A stretch of 64,000 nucleotides of DNA from the NCBI GenBank assembly GCA_018873245.2, contig JAEMBT020000001.1, positions 18,416,220 through 18,480,219 on the forward strand. The letters run 5' to 3'. Numbering within the stretch: position 1 is the first letter of the stretch; every line of letters begins with the position of its first letter. A model generated the notes under the pieces. That model did not search any database. It was not told the origin of the DNA and saw only the letters and a program-made list of their open reading frames with translations. Below, piece by piece: positions 13,070-21,814 of this stretch. The DNA is from Archegozetes longisetosus (lineage: Eukaryota > Arthropoda > Arachnida > Sarcoptiformes > Trhypochthoniidae). Position numbers and translations under genes: made by a program.

Positions 13070-14578
13070 TTAGACATTGTCGGGAGTTTTTCCATTGATT
13101 ACATGTTTTCGAGTGAACTTAACGGTCAAAGTTTTATTAACAGGTCTTTCGAGCTCTAAAACAGTTATAAAGTTCTTATTAGGAAATGGTTTAAACAAAC
13201 TTTTAGGTGCATAGAGTGTTATCTGAGGTCCCATAACAGGCCAATATCGACCTAAATTGAATCCATTTAGAAAAGCAATGCCTTTCCTGCCATTCTCTAA
13301 ACGAAACAACGTGTCTAATGGAAGGGTTGTGTCATTCGGTAAGACAAATGTGGCACAGTAAAAAGATGGCTTCACACCACCATCTGCTTTGTCAATATCA
13401 GGTGACTTATAAATATGATTCTGAACTTGTTCAATAGCTTTGTTCCAGTCAGTGAATAGTCGAAACATATTCCAACCGCTTAGAGTTTTAGAACCCAATC
13501 TTACTTCTCCTAATATTCCCTTCAAATAAAGTTCTATTAAATATAATTGAATCTGTTGTAGTAAAATCTGTTCAACTTTGACATGCACTTAAGTGGTTTT
13601 CAAAAGACAATATTTAAGACCCATAGAAAGCTCGTCATAACTATTGTTGATTTTAAGTATCACTTAACCACTTTAAGATGCTAAAGTTAGACATGTTTTA
13701 CAGTATTAAGTAATTGTCTAAACATTAAGAATTTGTGGTGAGAACACCGTTTGAAAACTCACTTTCCTTTCAGGAATGTTTGAGCAACAGGCATGTCCTT
13801 GATTTTCAACTAAAATTCCTAATTGTTCACCTTTCTCTAAACTAAGCGGCATTTGTTTGATACTTCTGATTCTACTGAGCACTCCTTTGAATACTTTATT
13901 AACAAAAACCATTCCTCTATCAAAAACGCCATTTTCAACATGAAGTAGTGATGGGTCTGAAGCTTCAACATGAAGTAGTGATGGGTCTGAAGCATGAAAG
14001 CTAATATTTGTACTGTAGTATACAAATCCATGCCTTAACTGTAGTTCTTCAAAGCTCAATGGTTGTGACGAATAAATTGGTTTGTCCAACATATCAAATA
14101 TATTATTGATATAAGACACTGATATTGGATCCAATTCCATCTTAGGAGATTCTGTCAACACTTCTATATCTGGTATTGAGACGTACTATAAAAAAGTTTT
14201 GTTTCAATAGTTAATAGAATTGACAAATTTGTCACTAACTTTTTTGATAACATTCTTAATATCGAAATACTTTTGTGTTAAATCTCCACACTCATTGATA
14301 GGTGCATCGTAATCATAACTGGTAGGCATTGGAATATAAGGATTAGTTGTGGCACCAGCTGTGAAACCCCAGGAAGTACCGCCATGAAACATATAACTGA
14401 TAAACATTGAAATAATCATAAAATTAGTGACTAATAGAAAAAAAACTTCTCACATATTGACTGATGCATTCATCGACAACATTCGATCGAGTGTGGAACA
14501 AACATTGTTAGACTTGACAGTGACATGCGGTTGACCCCAAACATCAAACCATCCCGGAAGTTGTTGTGTAATACGCAG
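13070..14578 (-). pseudogene. 5'-truncated beta-galactosidase (GLB1-like), C-terminal half only
   Basis: Four minus-strand exons read in order: 14578-14454, 14396-14225, 14185-13763 and 13552-13070, joined by GT-AG introns in matching phase, about 400 residues. They match the family from just before GWFDVWGQPH through [35 protein letters not shown] and ITVLELE to a natural stop. Lysosomal beta-galactosidases (glycoside hydrolase 35) are about 650-680 residues. The N-terminal part of the catalytic barrel, with the acid/base Glu, is absent here and not found upstream to 19.8 kb. At the nucleophile site, where the family has SEFYTGW, this copy reads TQQLPGW, so Glu appears replaced by Gln. An in-frame 30-bp tandem duplication lies at 13934-13993. 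Truncation plus a lost nucleophile argue for a pseudogene, although the remaining frames are clean. Confidence 0.72.
13934..13993. repeat. 30-bp tandem duplication inside a beta-galactosidase exon
   Basis: Two identical head-to-tail 30-bp units (13934-13963 and 13964-13993) add a second copy of the ten residues ASDPSLLHVE without shifting the frame. Confidence 0.9.
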
Positions 14579-15545
14579 CTATTTAGTAGAAAATTACTAT
14601 AAAGCCCATTACGCATAACTCGTTTGGTGATTGATTCGCAAAAGGAAAAGAGACAATAAGCAATTGTGTCTGGGCGGAGCGATTTTGTAACATATTAGTA
14701 TTTATTACTAGGAGTCACATATTATAGTAAAATATTAAAACATAATTCCCACGGGTTTAATAGAAAATTACTTCTAATTGAATTCTTTATAACGGGTTCT
14801 ATGGGAGACTGAACTCACTCCAAAAATTAATTTAGCCCCCGTTCCTAATTTCAATTCGGACTAAACTTTTACAGGACATGTATCAAAAGTGGGAAATGTT
14901 TTAGGAAAGTTTCAAAACTGATTAAACCCTGGAACATATCCAAAACCTTGTTGAAATTTAGCCTATAGTACTTGTAGTTATCGATAGGCTAAGTTCGTTA
15001 TTTTTTTAACTGTTAAATAAGTTAACATTTAAGTTTGTGTTTACTATTCAGATTACTCATTGTCAAATTCGGTTTATCCATAAATAACGTCTCTACAAGT
15101 TATTCATCTGAGTGTAACTTAAATGCTAACTTATTTAAAAGCCTTAGAAATGGTTCTTTTCAATGACCAAACTTCTGAGATCATTGCTGATGAGTTGTTT
15201 AGGACATCTTTTATTAGCACATCGGTGAACGCTGAGCATCACTTCTTTTAATTGCGCAAATTATTTTAAGAATATGGAAACCTATCTACCAAAGTGTCTC
15301 AGAAAATAAGCCATAAATATTACATTAAGGACTACCAAAGTTATTTCATGATCAATAATTCAAATGATTGTGATAGTGATTTATATTTTGCATATACATC
15401 TTTTAAAGTCAGGTGTGTCGAAAAATTGGTCAAAAAAATCGAAAGAGAAATGAGGAAATCTGCAGAAAGCTATTTGCAAAGCTTGTTATCACGTACTAAT
15501 ACTGATTGCTACGGACAACAGGCTACTAACAACAATTAACTAAAA
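14579..15545. other. intergenic region left of the hAT element
   Basis: No gene recognised. A plus-strand open frame of 81 codons at 15294-15539 has no recognisable motif and may be chance. I searched here for the missing 5' exons of the beta-galactosidase on the minus strand and saw none. Confidence 0.5.
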
Positions 15546-15651
15546 TTATTTATCTATTATTACCTTTATCCTATGTAAAATATATCTGTTTTTATTCATT
15601 AATAAAAACCATTGTAAACTATCGAATTCTGTGCAGTTTTTTTCTCCGAAA

Positions 15652-15659
15652 ATAATAAC
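15652..15659. repeat. left target-site duplication of the hAT element
   Basis: ATAATAAC directly left of the terminal inverted repeat, identical to 18290-18297 on the right. Eight bases is the hallmark duplication length of the hAT superfamily. Confidence 0.92.
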
Positions 15660-15683
15660 TAATGAAGAGCATAGGCTCGAAAA

Positions 15684-15835
15684 TCCCGAGCCTGAGCCTG
15701 AGCCTCTGGAGCCTAGGCTCAAAAACCTCGGAGCCTGAGCTTGAGCCTCAATTAAAATCTCGTAGCCTGAGCCTGAGCCTAAGCCTCATTCAAAAACAAA
15801 GAGCCTGAGCCTGACCTTAATGTCAGCCTAAGTCT
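15684..15835. repeat. left subterminal GAGCCT hexamer array of hAT
   Basis: Many copies of GAGCCT, singly and in tandem, interspersed with short AT spacers. It includes a small hairpin of AGGCTCG and CGAGCCT at about 15672-15695. Subterminal repeats of this kind are transposase-binding sites in well-studied hAT elements; binding here is inferred. Confidence 0.8.
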
Positions 15836-16043
15836 GAGTATTTTATATAAAGAAGAGGTTTCACTAAACCTAACTCTGCATAAGGAATATTTTTATTGCA
15901 TAAACGATTCAACAACTAAAGTAATTTTAATTCAAATAATAAGCAAATTATGATTAAATAAGAGAAAAACAACGAAACGTGTGAAATATATAGAAATACT
16001 GTGAAAAATTACAATAAGAAATGAAATACAAAATAATTGTTAT

Positions 16044-17811
16044 TCAATTTGAATTAATATAATATGAATTCATACACATGACACTTCTGATTGTATTTTC
16101 AGATAAACGATTCCTTCTTTTAGTAATAATTATTCCCGCTTTGAAAAAAATCTGTTCGCTGGGAACGCTCGTTGCAGTAACACATAAAACATCAAAAGCA
16201 TATTTTGAAAGACAAGGATATATTGTTTCATGTTTTTTCCACCACTCTATTGGGTCAATGTCTGAATTTTCTTTTGGTAGTTGAGAATATTTTTCAATCT
16301 CTTCGTATTCACTTAGTTTACGTTTCTTATAAATTGAACTCAATATTGAAGAACTCGATTGTGTAGTTTCTGAAACCGTAGGTTTATCTGAATATTTAGT
16401 GTAATAGTCGTTGAATTGTTTCTTGAATTCTTTAGTAATTATTTCAAATTCTTCATCATTTAAAAAAGTTTTCAAAAATGAAAAGTTAAGCCTTGGATCA
16501 AAAATCACAGCAAAATAACTACACTTTGTTTTCAGTCGTTTTTCATAATCTTTCAATTTTGTCTCAATTCTTTCTGAACAAGTCTTAAGTGAATCTTCAA
16601 ATACAGAACTGATGTGTTCGAGTAAATGCTTAAGCAAAGGTATCACAAAACATATACTGGAATAGCTTTGGCCAGAAAGTAATTTAGTTGATTCATAGAA
16701 TGGTCTTAAAAAATCGCATAATTTAATGAGTATTTCCCACTCATTACCATTAATTTGATAAATTTTAAAACTTTCTTCTTTCAAACAAATAATGTCTATA
16801 ACTCTTCTCATTTTTAATGCGATTTCAATCATTTCAAAAGTCGAATTCCATCGAATTTGAATATCACGTTTTAGTCTTAAATATTTTTCACCTAAAGCAT
16901 TAGCGATTTCTTCAAACTTTTGTATTTGTTTGGAAGAGTTTTTCAGATTAGAAGCGATTTTTCTTAAATTTGTTAGAATTCCTGAAACTTCTTTAATGCC
17001 TTCATTTATACTTAAATTTAAAACGTGACCAAAACAGGGAAAGTGTGTCACTTCTGAGAGGTTTTTGTTTTTCAAATAAGAATTTAAAAGTTTGATACCT
17101 CTTATATTATTTGTCGCATTGTCTGAAGTGATTGAAGTAATTTTTTCTGTTATATTAAATTCTTGAAAAACTTCTAATAATGAACTCATTAGTTTTTCAC
17201 CACTATGAGGATGAGGAATATAACAGAAGTCGAGGAGCACATGACATAATATTCTGCTTGAACTCACATAATGAGCAGTAACCGAAAGATAGGGTCGTTC
17301 TGACATTGACGTCCATATGTCAGTTGTGATACCAATTTTACAATTAAGAGCTGATAAGTTTGACTTAAGCTTAAGTCTGTTGTCTTCAAACTCAGTCTCA
17401 ATATCTCTTTTAATAGTGAAACGAGAAGGAAGTTGTGTTTCTGGTGAAAGGCTTAAAATTAGTTGTTTGAAGTCAGGCCCTTCTACAATATTGAGAGCGT
17501 GATTACCGTTAACAATAAAACGAATCAAATTTTGTCTCAAATTTCTGCCAATCTTTTTAACCGTAAATTCAGTTATTTTTCTTTCTTTAATATTTTGATG
17601 ATTTTTAAGATAGACTTTTGAGAATGGATCCAGAAATGCTTTTATTATAAGTTTTGCCACAATTTTTGCACTTATACTTATTATCCAAAATAATAAAGTA
17701 ATCCTTTCTGTTCAACTTCTTCTCAGTCTTCACTTCTTCAGCATTGCTTCCGTTATTACTTTCTTCTAAACTTAGTATTTCATAATCTGGTTGACCACTA
17801 CTTGAAGCCAT
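16044..17811 (-). CDS. hAT transposase with BED zinc finger, one frame break
   Basis: Two overlapping frames. 17811-17605 encodes the N-terminus with the start of a BED finger (CKNCGKTY); 17660-16044 encodes the remaining 538 residues, beginning just before YLKNHQN, which completes the finger. The main body has hAT landmarks: TDIWTS and TSDNATNN around two catalytic Asp residues, CFGHVLNLS (the CxxH motif), and a C-terminal dimerisation region with DPIEWWKKH, TSVPSEQIFF, AGIIITKRRNRL. Reading passes from one frame to the other at an A4 run (17616-17619 on the plus strand); one base fewer would fuse them. The copy is therefore either recently inactivated or carries a consensus error. No intron with good borders explains the shift. 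Confidence 0.9.
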
Positions 17812-18110
17812 TTTTGTAATTGAATTACTTATTAATAAGTTATTAACACACTTTATATCAGTTGAAAAACTTTATTATTAAAAAGTTTACATAAAATTGT
17901 TTTTGTATCGATTGAATGCTTTGTTTAAATTGAGTTTATTGAAAGTATTGCATCGAATATGTTTAAATGGAAATCTTGTGATTTATGATTCATTTATTTA
18001 TTTTAAAACTTAGTTTTGTATATGAAATAAGAGAAGCAAATACAGCATTATAGACAAAGTTCAAACCATATTTCTCTTTCCTTAAAATTTTACTAACAGG
18101 CTCTTCAGGC

Positions 18111-18279
18111 TAAATAAGCTGAGCCTGAGCCTGAGCCTGAGCCTAGGCTCGACGAGCAGAGCCTCCAGCCTGAGCCTGTCAAGCCTAGCCTCCTGAACCC
18201 TATAGCCTGAAGCCTGAGCCTGAGGCTCATAAAAGGGTGACGAGCCGAGCCTGGGGCCTAGGCTGAGCCTGAGCTTTTG
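18111..18279. repeat. right subterminal GAGCCT hexamer array of hAT
   Basis: Dense GAGCCT repeats in the same strand orientation as the left array rather than inverted, with occasional AGGCTC copies. Confidence 0.8.
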
Positions 18280-18289
18280 CTCTTCATTA

Positions 18290-18297
18290 ATAATAAC
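18290..18297. repeat. right target-site duplication of the hAT element
   Basis: ATAATAAC, identical to the left copy at 15652-15659. Confidence 0.92.
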
Positions 18298-18690
18298 CAT
18301 CAAATTTTTCTGAATAATCAAAAAATCCACATTTGACACTTCAAATTCAAGCTTTAGTCCAATTCTAAATGAATTATCGCTGAATTTAACATAGAATGCA
18401 CCCGAAAATAAGTAATAACTGCTATTATCATAAGAAAGAATGGAGTCCATATTATTGGGCACGATCTTGAAATCTGTAAGAGACAGCAGATATCTAATAA
18501 TGACTGACTGCTCTTGAATTGTAAGTGCGGTAATTAAAACCCGGAAAAACAGTAGAGTAGGCTCATATAGGAAGGCAACGCTTGTACCTCCAGGAACACC
18601 ACCAAATTCTTTATGGATATGTTCTTCATTCAAATGAACGGTTTCCGGTTTAATAGTGCATGAATAAGACATATCTCCTTCAAAGACCAT

Positions 18691-19818
18691 CTACGTCATA
18701 AAATCAAGATTCAACATCAGGAGACAAGTGGATTAATTTTGCGGATAAATTCAACCTTATTTCCAATCTATTCTTTAATATGCAGTAATCTTAGCTAACA
18801 AAAATTAAAGTAAAGCAATCCTTCAACCTAACTATCCCTTCAATGATTGATTCGCGAAATACTAAAAAAAATCGGCTAAAGTTCTGAATAGTTCCCACCC
18901 TCGATTCTGATGAAAATAAGATATATTACGTATTTCTTAATTCTGAATCGAATAGCGAAGATGACATTCTGCAATGAAAAACTATTTCGGAGATATGGGA
19001 AAAAACATAATGAAACACAAGCTTAATCTGCTATAGTTTAAGGTAGGTCCCACCATCCAATCAGAATGTGTATGATATTTTGTTTCCTTGCCTTCTGAAT
19101 CGAATGGTGAAAGTTCCAAGTTGCGATGACTATTTCAGGAGTATAGCATTAAGTCTGATCGAATCGAGGCTAATATTCTCTGATAACCAGTCAATCAACC
19201 AAGTAACACAACCGGAAGAGTGTTAGATATAAATAAATGAATTTTAGTGACATTATCTCCTAACAAGCTTAGTGTAGTGATTAGGTTAGATTTGAATAGG
19301 TTTGGTCGGATTACATTAAGTTACATATGGTTTTTTGCAATATCTCAGTAACGGTTTGTCATCGCAACTTCAGACCTTCACCATTCGATTCAGGATCCCA
19401 AAATCATCAAATAAGTCACATTCTTCTAGATTAGGACGGAACCTAAACGGAACTATCCCAAAATTGTATTGTTGTGAACACAATTTAAGTGATTACATGC
19501 GATCCTAACTCAAATTGAGTGATTAAGGGAGAGGATCTTGTCCTTATGCTATACATTTAATTTATGTCATTTCTAATTGACAACTAACAATAAAGAAACA
19601 AATTTGAAGAAACTTTTAAAAACGGACTGTGTATGACTTAAGCCAGTGCAACACAAATATCAGATGTCACCACTTTGTTCATTTAGTCATTATATTCGGT
19701 ACAGACCTCTACTATTTAAGTTTGAGGCCATACTATGATTTGAAATGAAAACAATTTTTATATAATAAAATATAACTTAATATTAAACTAAATTAAATAA
19801 ATATAAAACACATAAAAA
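18691..19818. other. intergenic region between hAT-split ORF and SF3B6
   Basis: Apart from the three-copy repeat cluster at 18880-19465, I see no gene. The last few hundred bases should contain the SF3B6 promoter. Confidence 0.5.
18880..19465. repeat. cluster of three diverged copies of a ~110-bp repeat, one inverted
   Basis: A core like TTCTGAATCGAATGGTGAA occurs at about 18941 and 19093 on the plus strand and inverted at about 19376-19397. Flanking homology (a GTTCC-CC block and a GATAT/GACTTATT block) accompanies each copy. The second and third copies face each other like the ends of a foldback element. No open frame. Confidence 0.65.
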
Positions 19819-20473
19819 ATGGCAATGGCTATGCAGAAAAAGGCTAATGTAAGTTAATTTAATAGCAACATTAAGATTATTGTTATTTATTTGTTTGATT
19901 TTATTCATAGGTAAGACTTCCTCCTGAAGTGAATCGTATTCTTTACGTACGAAATCTTCCCTACAAGATAACTGCTGAAGAAATGTACGACATATTTGGC
20001 AAATATGGAGCTATTCGTCAAATAAGAATGTATAACAATTATTATTTATTTTTATTTTTATTAAGTACTTAATATATTTATTATAATTGATTTAGTGGCA
20101 ATACACCTGAAACTCGTGGCACCGCTTTTGTAGTATATGAAGACATATTTGACGCTAAGAATGCGTGCGACCATTTGTCCGGCTTTAATGTTTGTAATCG
20201 ATATTTGGTTGTTCTCTACTATCAGTCAAATAAGGTATCAATTTATTCGTTTAATCACTCAATTATTTATTAATATTGAAAACTTGTTATTGTTTAGTCG
20301 ATTCTTCAGTTTAGTTCAACATTTTTAACAATTGATTAAAATTATTATACAATTTACGTATTTTTCATTTAAAACCGATTTGTTTTAATAATTTATAGGC
20401 ATTCAAGAAGTTAGACGCGGATAAAAAACAAGAAGAAATTGATGTAATTAAGAAAAAGTATAACATGACTTAA
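19819..20473 (+). CDS. SF3B6: splicing factor 3B subunit 6 (SF3b14/p14)
   Basis: Four exons, 19819-19848, 19911-20029, 20096-20234 and 20399-20473, give 120 residues against about 125 in vertebrates. The protein is a single RNA-recognition motif of the U2 snRNP SF3b complex that contacts SF3B1 and sits close to the branch-point adenosine in the nucleus. Near-identical family landmarks are [61 protein letters not shown] and LVVLYYQ. The C-terminus ([17 protein letters not shown]) is slightly shorter than usual. Intron phases agree at each junction. A poly(A) signal is at 20596. The gene converges on the peptidyl-tRNA hydrolase gene. Confidence 0.97.
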
Positions 20474-20999
20474 TTTCTATAAATGGTCTCTTTGTACTCA
20501 TTCATTAGTTTGTAGCTTTCATTTTAATCAATTATAAACTTGTTTTTTATTTATCTCAAGTAATTAATGCAAAATTGTATTATAACTAAGCATACAATAA
20601 ATGTCATTAAATTCATGCTCAAATATATTAACATTTAAAACATTATTAGTATATCATCGCTGGAATCAAATAGTTATATAAAACTGATGAGTGAACTTAT
20701 TCTTGTTCAAAATAACACATTCAAATGGAATCCAAACAAATAAGTTTACTTACAAACTGTATGTCATATCATTAACAGAAATTATTTGACGATTTTTCAT
20801 TCATTCGTTCTAAGCTTGAATTAGATATCATTTTAAAAGATTATAATAAATTATTTCTAATCGCAACCAAAAACAGATCAAAAGAAATGAAATAATGACA
20901 AATTTAGAAACTTATAAATAAGAAAAATATGGACAAAAGCGGTGAACAAAGATATAAAAGATTAGGTAATAATTGATAAGTGATTAGTTGGTGGAAACC
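20474..20999. other. 3' intergenic region between convergent SF3B6 and PTRH2
   Basis: Holds the SF3B6 3' UTR with its poly(A) signal and presumably the 3' UTR of the minus-strand gene. Nothing else seen. Confidence 0.5.
20596..20601 (+). terminator. poly(A) signal after SF3B6
   Basis: AATAAA about 120 bases after the SF3B6 stop codon. Confidence 0.45.
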
Positions 21000-21814
21000 T
21001 CACAAGAGTCTTAAAGAGCCAGTAACTTTATCGACGCGATCCAACTGTCCATATAAACAAAGAACAGTGGTTGAGCCGGACTTGACCTGTGTCTTTCCAG
21101 CATCTTGTACCAGATATGTCGGTAACCCTAATTCCATCGCTTTCTTCTCCAACTCTATCAAATGTTGCGTTGAATCGCCCTTTAGTACTATTTTTGTTTC
21201 TCCAAATTCAAACCAACGAATCAAACTCTCGCCGAATTTGGTCTCGTCTTGAAGGAGTATTTGGTGCATGCCGAGTGCCGCGTGTGCGACCTGCGCCGCA
21301 ATCTTTCCCACACCCATCTCTAGACTTGAATTAACAACAAACACCATTTTGTAGACTTCATCACCTGTTCATTGGATCAAATTTCAATCAATAAGTTCAA
21401 CAAAACAGAAGAATAATTAACTAAAATTTAGGCTCAAGTGACTGAACATTAATTAACATAAATAATGGAAGAATTGAGACCTGTTTGGTCGTCATCGTCA
21501 TCTGATTGATTATCTACTTCTAGTTCAAGTGGTGTATCCAAGTCAGCGTCGGGATTCTCAAAGATCCAGGTGGTGGCCAACTCGGCAGAAGCATTGTTAG
21601 TATAGAAGAGCGCTTTTTTGGCAGCAATAGCACTGATGCCCATCGACGTCAAGACAGTCATCAGCTGTTCGTCTGCTTTCCATTGCTTTAATTGTGAGCA
21701 CTTATGTCTAACACTGCTATCATTAGTTCCAACGCCTACTTGTACTGAAGCGATGCCCGAAGAGATGGATTGATCCTTTTCGGCGCCGTCGGCTACTCCG
21801 CGATCACTCATCAC
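21000..21814 (-). CDS. PTRH2: peptidyl-tRNA hydrolase 2 with N-terminal UBA domain
   Basis: Two exons, 21814-21481 and 21364-21000, join in phase to 232 residues. The first encodes an N-terminal tail and a ubiquitin-associated domain (LTSMGISAIAAKKALFYT, then ATTWIFENPDADLDTPL, about residues 50-95), followed by an acidic linker. The second encodes the PTH2 fold: YKMVFVVNSSLEMGVGK, IAAQVAHAA, WFEFGETKIVLKG, VQDAGKTQVKSGS and DKVTGSLRLL. PTH2 enzymes cleave the ester bond of peptidyl-tRNAs released by stalled ribosomes. In vertebrates PTRH2 has a mitochondrial membrane anchor at the N-terminus; here a UBA domain takes that place and no membrane segment is visible. The two halves could be mistaken for separate genes because a short intron (116 bases) divides them. 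Confidence 0.93.

Larger units (their letters stand above)
15660..18289 (-). mobile_element. complete hAT-superfamily DNA transposon, 2,630 bp
   Basis: The ends are inverted repeats: the left begins TAATGAAGAGCATAGGCTC and the right, reverse-complemented, begins TAATGAAGAGCAAAAGCTC. The first bases fit the hAT terminal consensus YARNG. A perfect 8-bp duplication (ATAATAAC) flanks it at 15652-15659 and 18290-18297. One minus-strand transposase gene lies inside. Arrays of the hexamer GAGCCT sit just inside both ends. Boundaries are certain to the base. The intact duplication shows the element is young, but the transposase frame is broken near 17616-17619. Confidence 0.95.
15546..18690 (-). pseudogene. 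unknown ORF split by the hAT insertion
   Basis: A minus-strand frame opens at 18690 (start MVFEGDMSYSC), runs to the target-site duplication at 18290 and is interrupted by the transposon. If the element and one copy of the duplication are removed, the same frame continues from 15651 down to a TAA at 15546-15548, giving about 168 residues. I do not recognise the protein; it contains EFGGVPGGTSVAF. An AG directly precedes the ATG, so this may be an internal or last exon rather than a whole gene. A frame this long is unlikely by chance at this base composition, and its continuity across the empty site supports a real pre-insertion ORF. Confidence 0.5.

Noticed and set aside
15294..15539. 81-codon plus-strand ORF left of the hAT element
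   Set aside because: No recognisable motif or splice context. It faces away from the interrupted minus-strand frame, so I left it out of the genes.
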